Assembly: GCA_045531685.1 (NCBI GenBank) | Contig: JAZSEL010000148.1 | Span: forward strand, 1 to 21,239 | Length of the DNA: 21,239 bases | Direction: 5' to 3' | DNA from: RGIG8767 sp045531685 | GTDB lineage: Bacteria > Bacillota > Clostridia > Lachnospirales > Lachnospiraceae | Part shown: in pieces, positions 8,420-15,680 of the stretch | How positions within the stretch are numbered: the stretch's first letter is position 1 | How the letters are laid out: the number at the start of each line of letters is the position of its first letter | Made by a program: the position numbers and the translations under genes | The notes under the pieces: generated by a model | Seen by the model: the letters and a program-made list of their open reading frames with translations, nothing else | What the model was told of the DNA's origin: nothing | Databases searched by the model: none

Positions 8420-9274
8420 TTTCTTACGATAAGTTGTAGCATTTTCATTATAAAAACGCTTAAAGGAAGCAGAAAAATGTTCCACACTGGAATAGCCTAC
8501 TGCTTCAGCAATTTGTGTAATGGATAAATTGGAATTTTGTAATAAGGTAGAAGCCGCAGACATGCGTGCTTCTGCCTTTTTTTGTAAAAAGGTTTTTCCA
8601 TAATGTTCTTTTAGGAGACGTTCCGTTTGCCGTATTCCTAATCCAAGGCGATGAGAAAGCTGTTCCAACGTTAATGTGCTGTATTCGTATAGGAAGCATT
8701 CTTCTATAATAAGATATTTATTATCATACAGATTCGTGACGGTAGCTTGCAAACTATGTTCCTGTTGGTTTTCATAATTGCGGACGAGTTTGATAATCAA
8801 TTGTTTCAGTAGAATTTCTGCCTGAATGGAATAACCGGTATATTGGTGTTCCAATTCAAAAAAGAGTTGCTTCATTAATGTGTGGATATCTTGGGTATCC
8901 TGTCCGAACCAGAAATCAGTATTCTTAAAAAGTTGTGCTATTTTTCGTTCCGATTTGGATTCGGCTACACAATTACTGCGTCCTAATTTCAGATAGATAC
9001 AATATTCGGTCATGGGGTCCTGTGGAAGAGGAGTCTGTGAATGCTCGATAAACGGACCGGTAATAAAAAGAGTATTGGAAATAATTTCATAACTACTGTT
9101 ATTTATTGTGGCAATGCCGTTACCATACGGAATATAGTGGATTTCATAGCTGTTTTTACTATGACTGTGTTTGGGGATTACGCGTTCAAAACGTTCCAAT
9201 ACAATATTGGAAATATGGAAATCATATCCACCCATTGAAAAATGAAAATTAAAATTATCGTATCGTGTAAGCAT
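8414..9274 (-). CDS. AraC-family transcriptional regulator, second
   Basis: This 286-residue protein has an N-terminal cupin-like domain (PKHSHSKNSYEIHYIPYG is typical of the AraC sensor barrel) and a C-terminal double helix-turn-helix. The latter runs from LEQLSHRLGLGIRQTERLLKE to ITQIAEAVGYSSVEHFSASF with FKRFY. AAGGAG six bases before ATG supports the start. It is divergent from the dehydrogenase operon and overlaps the last six bases of the upstream permease gene tail to tail. By position it most likely controls the dehydrogenase, aldo/keto reductase and mutarotase genes. Control of the transporter is also possible. It is clearly diverged from the first AraC protein in the window. The inducer is unknown. 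Confidence 0.87.
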   Translation of the reverse strand: MLTRYDNFNFHFSMGGYDFHISNIVLERFERVIPKHSHSKNSYEIHYIPYGNGIATINNSSYEIISNTLFITGPFIEHSQTPLPQDPMTEYCIYLKLGRSNCVAESKSERKIAQLFKNTDFWFGQDTQDIHTLMKQLFFELEHQYTGYSIQAEILLKQLIIKLVRNYENQQEHSLQATVTNLYDNKYLIIEECFLYEYSTLTLEQLSHRLGLGIRQTERLLKEHYGKTFLQKKAEARMSAASTLLQNSNLSITQIAEAVGYSSVEHFSASFKRFYNENATTYRKKL

Positions 9275-9292
9275 AATGCTCTCCTTTTTTTT

Positions 9293-9321
9293 AGTATATA
9301 TCCCTTGCGTATTCTATGCAA
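9293..9321 (-). promoter_or_regulatory. Sigma-A promoter of the second AraC gene
   Basis: On the minus strand, TTGCAT (9316-9321) and TATACT (9293-9298) are separated by exactly 17 bp and lie about 20 bp upstream of the start codon. The near-palindrome at 9304-9322 (CTTGC and GCAAG arms) overlaps the -35 box, so a bound regulator there would block this promoter. Confidence 0.7.
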
Positions 9322-9361
9322 GAAATATTCGAGAATGCGACATTTTTGATTAAAATATGTC
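9304..9361. promoter_or_regulatory. Two near-palindromic candidate operators in the divergent region
   Basis: 9304-9322 is a 19-bp near-palindrome with perfect 5-bp ends CTTGC/GCAAG. 9339-9361 is a 23-bp near-palindrome with ends GACAT/ATGTC and TTT/AAA inside, matching its own reverse complement at 18 of 23 positions. The first overlaps the AraC gene promoter. The second lies upstream of the dehydrogenase promoter. AraC proteins usually bind direct repeats, so a different regulator (for example LacI or GntR type) is possible. Confidence 0.45.
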
Positions 9362-9372
9362 AAATGATTGTC

Positions 9373-9400
9373 TTATGGGAAATAGTGAAACGTTTATAAT
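9373..9400 (+). promoter_or_regulatory. Candidate promoter of the dehydrogenase operon
   Basis: A perfect TATAAT at 9395-9400 has only a weak -35 (TTATGG, 9373-9378, 16-bp spacer), which suggests a need for activation. The leader runs about 70 nt to AAGGAGG and the start codon at 9480. Confidence 0.55.
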
Positions 9401-9479
9401 GAGAGTATAGCTATTATCGGTATGGGCGATATGAAAATAGCAAAATGTATCTGGTTTATTTTTAAGGAGGAGAATTTGT

Positions 9480-10532
9480 ATGAGTAAAATGATGGGAGCA
9501 ATTTTGCCGGGAAACAGTACTGTTGAATTAAAGGAATTCGATATTCCGAAGCCGGGATATGGTCAGGTGCTGGTAAAAACAAAGGCTACGACAATCTGTG
9601 GAAGTGATATCCGTTGCATTTACAGAGAGCATGTGGGAAAAGGACCGGAAGGATATATCCCGGGTATGATTGCAGGACATGAGCCATGTGGCGAAATTGT
9701 TGAAGTGGGAGAAGGACTTAAGAGATTTAAGAAGGGTGACAGAGTAATTATTTATCATATTTCCGGTTGTGGTGTATGTAATGATTGCCGAAGAGGATAC
9801 TATATTTCTTGTTCCAGTGAGCACAGAAAAGCATATGGATGGCAGCGTGATGGTGGTATGGCTCCATATATACTGGCAGATGAAAAAGATTTAATTTGGT
9901 TGCCGGATGAACTAACTTTTAAGGATGGCGCACAGGTTGCCTGTGGGTTTGGAACGGTATATGAGGCAATTGAAAAGATTGGTGTTTGTGGAAATGATGC
10001 GGTTTTGGTTACCGGTCTTGGTCCTGTAGGTCTTGCAGCATTGATGCTTGCAAAATGCATGGGTGCTAATAAGTTAATCGGTGTTGAAATGAATGATTAT
10101 CGAATTGACTTAGCCAAGAAACTTGGTCTTGTTGACCATGTATTCAAACCGGGCGATGACGCACTTGATCAGATTCTTGCTGTTACAGGAGGAAAAGGCG
10201 TAGAGCGTGCAATTGATGCCAGTGCAAATGATGGTGGAAGACAGTTGGCTATCAGAGCAGCCAGGGAATGGGGTAAGATTGCGTTTGTAGGAGAAGGCGG
10301 AACTTGTACATTTAATCCAAGTCCTGACATCATCCATGGTCAGAAGACAATTTATGGTTCATGGGTAACCTCACTTTGGAAAATGGAAGAATTAGTAGAA
10401 CGTTTGGTAAGATGGAATATTCATCCGGAAGATTTAATTACACATGAATTCCCATTAGAGCAGGCAGGAGAAGCTTATGCACTTATGGCAGGCGGACAGT
10501 GTGGTAAGGTTGCCGTTACTTTTGAGGATTAA
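9480..10532 (+). CDS. Zinc-dependent medium-chain alcohol/polyol dehydrogenase
   Basis: This 350-residue member of the medium-chain dehydrogenase superfamily oxidises a secondary alcohol, typically of a polyol or sugar, with NAD(P). Catalytic zinc ligands are visible as C40 in TTICGSD and the H67-E68 pair in AGHEP. The structural zinc cysteines are C97, C100, C103 and C111. The nucleotide-binding glycine motif is GLGPVG at 179-184. An acidic residue follows beta-2 (LIGVEMND), which favours NAD over NADP. Sorbitol and threonine dehydrogenases share this plan, so the substrate is open. AAGGAGG precedes the ATG. It is the first gene of an operon with an aldo/keto reductase and a sugar mutarotase, which points to a sugar or polyol substrate. 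Confidence 0.9.
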   Translation: MSKMMGAILPGNSTVELKEFDIPKPGYGQVLVKTKATTICGSDIRCIYREHVGKGPEGYIPGMIAGHEPCGEIVEVGEGLKRFKKGDRVIIYHISGCGVCNDCRRGYYISCSSEHRKAYGWQRDGGMAPYILADEKDLIWLPDELTFKDGAQVACGFGTVYEAIEKIGVCGNDAVLVTGLGPVGLAALMLAKCMGANKLIGVEMNDYRIDLAKKLGLVDHVFKPGDDALDQILAVTGGKGVERAIDASANDGGRQLAIRAAREWGKIAFVGEGGTCTFNPSPDIIHGQKTIYGSWVTSLWKMEELVERLVRWNIHPEDLITHEFPLEQAGEAYALMAGGQCGKVAVTFED

Positions 10533-10559
10533 TCATATCAGAAAAGGAGTGGATAGCAG

Positions 10560-11561
10560 ATGGAAAACAGAGTGAATCCGGCTGATGTGCCAAGAAAGAG
10601 ATTATATACAGGTGAAGAGATTCCAGCAGTAGGTCTGGGAACATTCGGTTCAGATAAGTATTCACCACAGCAGGTGTCAAATGCTGTATTTGGAGCAATT
10701 AAAAGTGGTTATCGCATGATTGACTGTGCTTCTGTCTATCAGAATGAAGACCGGATTGGTGATGTATTACAAAGGATTTTTACAGAAACAGATATTAAGC
10801 GTGATGATTTATTTATTACATCCAAAGTGTGGAATGATATGCATAGAAAAGTTGTAACGTCTTGTGAAAAGAGCTTAAAAGATTTGCAACTGGATTATAT
10901 TGATTTGTATCTGGTGCATTGGCCGTTTCCGAATTATCATGCACCGGGATGCGGCGGAGATTCCAGAAATCCGGATTCCAAGCCTTTCTCCAAAGAGGAA
11001 TTCATTGATACATGGAGACAATGTGAAGAATTAGTAGACAGAGGATTAGTACGATATATTGGAATGTCCAATATGACAATTAGGAAACTAAAAGAGGTGT
11101 TACCGGAATGCAGAATTAAGCCGGCAGCACTTGAAATGGAGTGTCATCCAAGCTTTCAACAACCGGAGTTGTTTGAATATGCTGTAAACCATAATATTGT
11201 ACCTATTGGTTATTGCCCAATCGGTTCGCCTTCCAGACCCGAACGGGACAGAACAGCAGAAGATGTTGCGGATACACAAATGCCGGAAATTGTTGAAATA
11301 GCTGAGGTACATAATGTACATCCGGCAATTATTTGTCTTAAATGGGCGGTACAGAGAGGGCAGATACCGATTCCGTTTTCAGTAAAAGAATCACAGTATT
11401 TGAGTAATTTACGATGTGTGACAGAAGATCCCCTTTCGCAAGAGGAAATGGAAAGAATAGAGAAAGCAGACAAGAATTGCAGATTGATTAAAGGACAGGT
11501 ATTTCTTTGGGAAGGTGCGAATGGATGGCAGGATTTATGGGATATGGATGATGAAAAATAA
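10560..11561 (+). CDS. Aldo/keto reductase
   Basis: This 333-residue NAD(P)H-dependent oxidoreductase reduces sugar or other aldehydes to alcohols, or runs in reverse. The TIM barrel begins with IPAVGLGTFGSD. The catalytic tetrad is complete: D55 and Y60 in MIDCASVYQNE, K89 in FITSKVWND and H120 in LYLVHWPFP. Later segments GLVRYIGMSN and PAALEMECHPSFQQPEL are family hallmarks that contact the cofactor and substrate. It lies 27 bp after the dehydrogenase gene with GAAAAGGAG upstream, so the two are co-transcribed. The substrate is unknown. Its best clue is the mutarotase gene that follows. It resembles the aldose-reductase/diketogluconate-reductase branch in general shape. Confidence 0.92.
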   Translation: MENRVNPADVPRKRLYTGEEIPAVGLGTFGSDKYSPQQVSNAVFGAIKSGYRMIDCASVYQNEDRIGDVLQRIFTETDIKRDDLFITSKVWNDMHRKVVTSCEKSLKDLQLDYIDLYLVHWPFPNYHAPGCGGDSRNPDSKPFSKEEFIDTWRQCEELVDRGLVRYIGMSNMTIRKLKEVLPECRIKPAALEMECHPSFQQPELFEYAVNHNIVPIGYCPIGSPSRPERDRTAEDVADTQMPEIVEIAEVHNVHPAIICLKWAVQRGQIPIPFSVKESQYLSNLRCVTEDPLSQEEMERIEKADKNCRLIKGQVFLWEGANGWQDLWDMDDEK

Positions 11562-11585
11562 ATTTATAATAGGAAGGGAGAAAGC

Positions 11586-12038
11586 ATGTTAAAAGGAATT
11601 CCTAAAATGTTATCACCGGAACTTCTAAAAATACTTTGTGAAATGGGACATAGTGACCGGATTATTATTGCAGACGGTAATTTTCCGGCGGAATCCATGG
11701 GGAAGAATGCAAAGGTAATCCGGATGGATGGACATGGAACAATAGATGTATTAAAAGCTATTTTAGAAGTTTTTCCATTGGATACTTATGTGGAAAGACC
11801 GGTAACTCTTATGGAAGTAATGCCGGGGGATGACGTGGAAACACCAATCTGGGAAGAGTATAAGCAGGTAGTTAACCGGTTTGATAAAAGAGGGAAAAAC
11901 GCTATTGGTCATGTGGAACGATTTTCATTTTATGAAGAGGCAAAGCAAGCATATGCGATTATAGCAACAGGGGAGAGTGCCTTATATGCCAATATCATGT
12001 TGCAGAAAGGTGTTGTGGTTGATGAATTACTTGGATGA
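11586..12038 (+). CDS. fucU: FucU/RbsD-family sugar mutarotase, FucU-like
   Basis: This 150-residue protein interconverts the anomers of a free sugar, which speeds entry into catabolism. It opens with LKGIPKMLSPELLKILCEMGHSD, very like E. coli FucU, and H22 corresponds to the catalytic histidine. It also has the IIADGNFPA segment, the FSFYEEAKQAYAIIATGE block and the C-terminal YANIMLQKGVV. L-fucose is the classical FucU substrate, but members also act on other pyranoses, and no fucose isomerase, kinase or aldolase gene is here. It lies 24 bp after the aldo/keto reductase, with AGGAAGGGAG before ATG, as the last gene of the module. No clear terminator follows it. Confidence 0.88.
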   Translation: MLKGIPKMLSPELLKILCEMGHSDRIIIADGNFPAESMGKNAKVIRMDGHGTIDVLKAILEVFPLDTYVERPVTLMEVMPGDDVETPIWEEYKQVVNRFDKRGKNAIGHVERFSFYEEAKQAYAIIATGESALYANIMLQKGVVVDELLG

Positions 12039-12106
12039 TATTTTTGTTTGAAATGGCATTGTAAAATGTCAGACAAAAAATAAAAATGTAAAAACAATTT
12101 ATATCA

Positions 12107-12135
12107 TTGCCAAAAGCATTTTATTATTGTATAAT
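12107..12135 (+). promoter_or_regulatory. Sigma-A promoter of the chemoreceptor gene
   Basis: TTGCCA (12107-12112) and TATAAT (12130-12135) are separated by 17 bp. This is a near-consensus vegetative promoter about 50 bp upstream of the start codon. The A/T-rich tract before it (12061-12105) could act as an UP element. Confidence 0.75.
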
Positions 12136-12185
12136 CAATTCAACAATTACACCACATAATTTAATCAAGTGAGAGAGGCGTTGAA

Positions 12186-14249
12186 ATGAAGAAAGGTACT
12201 AAGAGAACGGTCAAAATGACATTGGGGCAGAAGATAACGGCAAGCGTTATGATTATGCAGGTGGTTGCAATTCTCATATTGGCTATTGTAGTTACGAATA
12301 AGACTTCAGAAGGAACAAAGGAAACGGCAATTAATAATATGGAGTCCATTACACAGGAGCGTGCGCAGATTGTCCGTAACTATGTTGCCCAGACAGAGGA
12401 TACTTTGACAGCATACAGTAGAGCAGGAGAGGTAACGGCACTTTTAAAGAATCCAACGGATGCCAAGGCAACCGAAGCAGCACAGAAATACACAGAAACT
12501 TTTTCAGCAGATGTGGCTAATTTGGAAGGTCTTTATACCAGTGAGTGGAATACCCATGTACTTGCCCATACAAATGCAGGGGTTGTTGGTATTGTTACCA
12601 GAGAAGGTGAACCATTAAAGGCATTGCAGGATGCTATGCTTGCCGCAGATGGGGTATACAATACAGGTATTATTATTTCACCGGCCAGTCAGCAGCAGAT
12701 TGTATCCTTGTATCGCGCTGTATTGGATGAATCCGGTAATCCAATCGGTCTGGTAGGCGGTGGTGTATTTACCAAGGGCTTGATTGAGATGTTGGATGGA
12801 TTAACCATTGCGGGAATGGACAGTACCGCATATTGTATGGTTAATGTGGCAGATGGACAATACATATTTGCAGAGGATCCGGAAAAAATGGCTACCGTTG
12901 CAGAAGAGGCATATATTCAGGATTTATGTGCTAAGCTAAATGGAACGCCGGAAGACGTAAGCGGACATATCGAATATAACAAGGACGGCAAGGGCTACAT
13001 TGCAACATATTATTACATGTCCGAGCACGGTTGGATTTTCATGATTGAGAACAGCGAGGCAGAAATATTTGCATCAACCAATGCATTGAAGTCCACACTC
13101 ATTGTTTTTTCTATCGTTGCATTGGTAGCATTAACAGTAGTGTCACTATTTGTTATCCGTAAGATGACCAAACCTCTTAAGTCAGTGGAGAAGGGAATTG
13201 TTGAGTTACAAAATCTGGATATTACGGAAAAGAAGGATATTCATCAATATGTAAAACGGAGCGACGAATTAGGAAGTATCGCACATGCTACGGAAAGTTT
13301 GATAGAGTCCTTGCGCAGTGTGGTAGAAACCATTCAGAAGTGTTGCGGAACTTTGGATGAAAAGGCAAATGGTCTTCACTCATCTGCGGCTACATTAATT
13401 GATTGTGTGGTTGACAGTGTGGCTACAACGGAAGAATTTTCTGCGTCAATTGATAATACCAATTCTATCGTATTAAATGTAGATACTGAGATTGGTAAGA
13501 TTAATCAAGTGGTTCAGGATGTGCATGATAATCTGTTGGCATCCGTTGACAGTAGTAGTGATGTAATTACCAGTGCCCAGACCATGAAGGAACAGGCGGA
13601 TAAGGCATACAACAACGGACAGGAGACCCTTGATAAGACAAGAAGTGCAGTACAGGAAGCAATTGAGGGATTAAAGGAATTAGCAAAGATTAATGAGCTT
13701 GCTTCTGAAATCCTTAGTATTTCCGGACAAACAAACCTTCTGTCATTGAATGCATCCATTGAGGCAGCAAGAGCAGGGGAAGCAGGACGTGGCTTTGCAG
13801 TAGTAGCCGGTGAAATCGGTATACTGGCAGATACATCAAAGAGAACGGCATCAGCCATTCAGCAGTTATGTGAAGAAGCAGATGTAAGTATCGGTACGGT
13901 TAATTCTTGTTTTGATACGATCATTGAATTTATTGAAAAAGATGTTGTGGAACAATTTAAGGGCTTTGCGGAAGAATCTACCATTTACAGTAATAAGGTA
14001 GATACCATTAAAAAACAGCTGGATTCTGTTGAAAACGCGGTTGTGGAATTACACCGCTCAGTGATGCAGATTTCAGAAAATATGGTTAATGTAAAGCAGA
14101 TTACCAGTGAAAATCAGTGTGCAATTGATACCATCGTACAAAAGAATGAGGGAACCTCTGAAATTGCCGGTATTATTCAGCAGCAGTCAGAAGAAAACAA
14201 GGAATTGGCAGTACGGTTAGAACAGTTAATTAATAAATTCAATAAGTAA
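12186..14249 (+). CDS. Methyl-accepting chemotaxis protein
   Basis: This is a membrane chemoreceptor of 687 residues that signals to CheA/CheW and flagella. A first membrane helix lies at about 17-37 (VMIMQVVAILILAIVV). An extracellular sensor of about 260 residues resembles a double Cache domain, and a second helix lies at about 304-325 (IVFSIVALVALTVVSLFVI). A HAMP linker beginning RKMTKPLKSVEKG follows, then a long helical signalling domain. The CheA/CheW-binding hairpin tip at about 514-548 contains TNLLSLNASIEAARAGEAGR. GAGAGG precedes the ATG with about eight bases between. The gene stands alone between its own promoter and terminator. The ligand is not evident, and closeness to sugar genes is only suggestive. 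Confidence 0.95.
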   Translation: MKKGTKRTVKMTLGQKITASVMIMQVVAILILAIVVTNKTSEGTKETAINNMESITQERAQIVRNYVAQTEDTLTAYSRAGEVTALLKNPTDAKATEAAQKYTETFSADVANLEGLYTSEWNTHVLAHTNAGVVGIVTREGEPLKALQDAMLAADGVYNTGIIISPASQQQIVSLYRAVLDESGNPIGLVGGGVFTKGLIEMLDGLTIAGMDSTAYCMVNVADGQYIFAEDPEKMATVAEEAYIQDLCAKLNGTPEDVSGHIEYNKDGKGYIATYYYMSEHGWIFMIENSEAEIFASTNALKSTLIVFSIVALVALTVVSLFVIRKMTKPLKSVEKGIVELQNLDITEKKDIHQYVKRSDELGSIAHATESLIESLRSVVETIQKCCGTLDEKANGLHSSAATLIDCVVDSVATTEEFSASIDNTNSIVLNVDTEIGKINQVVQDVHDNLLASVDSSSDVITSAQTMKEQADKAYNNGQETLDKTRSAVQEAIEGLKELAKINELASEILSISGQTNLLSLNASIEAARAGEAGRGFAVVAGEIGILADTSKRTASAIQQLCEEADVSIGTVNSCFDTIIEFIEKDVVEQFKGFAEESTIYSNKVDTIKKQLDSVENAVVELHRSVMQISENMVNVKQITSENQCAIDTIVQKNEGTSEIAGIIQQQSEENKELAVRLEQLINKFNK

Positions 14250-14264
14250 TTCAAAGAAATACAG

Positions 14265-14298
14265 AAAGGCAAGTACAGCATTTGTACTTGCCTTTTTT
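14265..14298 (+). terminator. Intrinsic terminator of the chemoreceptor gene
   Basis: A perfect 13-bp stem (AAAGGCAAGTACA against TGTACTTGCCTTT) with a GCATT loop runs into TTTTTT, 16 bases after the stop codon. The next gene converges on it from the right. The reverse strand has only a short A/T tail, so use as a bidirectional terminator is possible but weaker. Confidence 0.93.
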
Positions 14299-14310
14299 GA
14301 TGCATGGTAA

Positions 14311-14556
14311 TTATAAAGAGCCATGGAAGGTACGGCTGATAACATCCCGCTGCTGTTCCGGTGTCAGTTTAATGAAATTAACAGCATAGCCGGAAACCCG
14401 AATCGTAAGCTGCGGATAATTTTCCGGATGAGCCGCAGCATCCTCTAATACATCCCGTTGCAGTACATTCACATTTAAATGATGTCCGCCGCTTGTAGCG
14501 TATCCGTCTAATAAACTAACTAAATTGTCCACCTGTGCAGTATTTACATTTCCCAT
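14311..14556 (-). CDS. grcA: Small stand-alone glycyl-radical domain protein (GrcA/YfiD-like)
   Basis: This 81-residue protein nearly copies the C terminus of pyruvate formate-lyase. It has GGHHLNVNVL, then PQLTIRVSGYAVNFIKLTPE, and ends in ISRTFHGSL. The glycyl-radical residue is G56 in RVSGYAV. In E. coli the related YfiD replaces the oxygen-damaged radical domain of pyruvate formate-lyase. That rescue role is the likely one here, and an activating enzyme must come from elsewhere. The start is set by AAAGGAGG seven bases before ATG. A longer in-frame Met at 14628 has no such site and would read through the promoter. It is shorter than YfiD (127 residues) and has no pflB or pflA beside it. 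A decayed pyruvate formate-lyase remnant is the alternative, but the intact signals argue against decay. Confidence 0.88.
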   Translation of the reverse strand: MGNVNTAQVDNLVSLLDGYATSGGHHLNVNVLQRDVLEDAAAHPENYPQLTIRVSGYAVNFIKLTPEQQRDVISRTFHGSL

Positions 14557-14576
14557 AATATATCCTCCTTTATTTT

Positions 14577-14628
14577 TATTATCAGTAATGATTACTATTA
14601 TTATATTATGATAATAGCATATTGACAC
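14577..14628 (-). promoter_or_regulatory. Promoter and palindromic operators of the glycyl-radical gene
   Basis: On the minus strand a TATAAT (14600-14605) has a 4-of-6 -35, GTGTCA (14623-14628), at 17 bp. Just downstream is a perfect 13-bp palindrome, AGTAATGATTACT (14584-14596). A wider inverted repeat has 8-bp arms TATTATCA (14577-14584) and TGATAATA (14609-14616), which enclose the -10 box and the smaller palindrome. This arrangement suits a repressor. The regulator is not identifiable. Confidence 0.5.
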
Positions 14629-14663
14629 AGGTTTGTAAAGAAAAATGAAAAGGAAAAAAATGG

Positions 14664-14691
14664 GAATAAGTTTGGTGTTCGTTCATATATT
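14664..14691 (+). promoter_or_regulatory. Candidate sigma-E promoter of the spoIIIA operon
   Basis: GAATA (14664-14668) and CATATATT (14684-14691), with 15 bp between, resemble the mother-cell sigma-E pattern (ATA element and CATACAAT-like element). The site is about 60 bp upstream of spoIIIAA, the position expected, because the B. subtilis operon is sigma-E dependent. No good sigma-A promoter is seen in this gap (14629-14741). Confidence 0.5.
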
Positions 14692-14753
14692 GAGATAGAG
14701 GACAGGCAAGGACAAGGAATTGTTTGTTTCATGAATAAAGAGTGAGTGTGTAT

Positions 14754-15680
14754 ATGGACATATTACATGAGTTATTTCCCAATAGAATGCAGAGGTTGTT
14801 GCAATGTACGGAAGCACATGCAGAGGAGATACAGGAAATCCGGATAAGAGTTCATTCGCCCATCGCTATTTGGATGAGGGGCAGAGAATATTCGGTAAGA
14901 CAGGATGGACAATTGTGCCCTAACATGGAAGAGGGAATACGGATGGAGAGGAAGGATTTGGAAGAATGCATCATGCATATTTGTCATTCTTCTCTTTATG
15001 CCTATGAAGAGGAATTGCGAAGAGGATATCTTACCGTAAAAGGAGGACACCGGATTGGAATAGGCGGACAAGTAGTCATGGAGGAAGATGGGAGAATCAG
15101 AACCATTAAGAACGTTTCCTTTCTGAATGTCCGGATTGCCCACCAAATTTTTAATGTATCAAAACCGATTCTTTATCATTTATATGAAAACAGTAAAATA
15201 CATAATAGCCTAATCATTTCTCCGCCGGGATTTGGTAAGACAACCCTTCTTCGGGACATGGTCCGGCAGATTTCGAACGGTAATGCCTATGGGGATGGGA
15301 AGAATTGTAGCGTGATTGATGAGCGTTCGGAAATTGCCGGTTGCTATCGGGGGGTACCTCAGCTTGATGTAGGGATACGTACGGATGTGCTGGACAGTTG
15401 CCCAAAATCAGTGGGGATGATGATGGCAATACGTGCCATGGGACCACAGGTGGTAGTCGTGGATGAGCTTGGGACATCAGAGGATATCCGGGCATTGTTT
15501 TCCGTTATCCGAAGCGGATGCAGCATATTGGCAACCATACATGGAGATTCTTTAGAGTCTGTGAGGGAAAAGAGCTTTTTAAAGCAAATTATGGAAGAAA
15601 GAATATTCCAAAGATACATTGTGATATGTAATAAGCAGCATGAAACAAAAATATTTAACGGAGAGTTACAGAAATGTTAA
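14754..15680 (+). CDS. spoIIIAA: Stage III sporulation protein AA, ATPase
   Basis: This is the cytoplasmic ATPase of the SpoIIIA-SpoIIQ channel, which joins the mother cell to the forespore and resembles secretion ATPases. Walker A is PPGFGKTT (K162 from this start). Walker B is VVVVDELG, and the ATIHGDSLES motif follows. The 308 residues match the usual length of about 307. The start is uncertain. ATG at 14754 has only a weak purine-rich stretch (AGAGTGAG) upstream, and an in-frame GTG at 14742 would add four residues but has no better site. It is the first gene of the spoIIIA operon and its end overlaps spoIIIAB by seven bases. Confidence 0.94.
   Translation: MDILHELFPNRMQRLLQCTEAHAEEIQEIRIRVHSPIAIWMRGREYSVRQDGQLCPNMEEGIRMERKDLEECIMHICHSSLYAYEEELRRGYLTVKGGHRIGIGGQVVMEEDGRIRTIKNVSFLNVRIAHQIFNVSKPILYHLYENSKIHNSLIISPPGFGKTTLLRDMVRQISNGNAYGDGKNCSVIDERSEIAGCYRGVPQLDVGIRTDVLDSCPKSVGMMMAIRAMGPQVVVVDELGTSEDIRALFSVIRSGCSILATIHGDSLESVREKSFLKQIMEERIFQRYIVICNKQHETKIFNGELQKC

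Noticed and set aside
9480..12038. Complete L-fucose catabolic operon
   Set aside because: Only the FucU-like mutarotase points to fucose. No fucose isomerase, fuculokinase, aldolase, fuconate dehydratase or fucose permease gene is present.
12039..12106. Terminator after the mutarotase gene (GGCATT/AATGTC at about 12054-12070)
   Set aside because: The stem is six pairs including a G-T, and the following bases are A-rich rather than T-rich.
14311..14628. 105-residue version of the glycyl-radical protein starting at 14628
   Set aside because: The extra 24 residues are Ile/Tyr/Asn-rich and read through the promoter and palindromes. The strong AAAGGAGG belongs to the Met at 14556.
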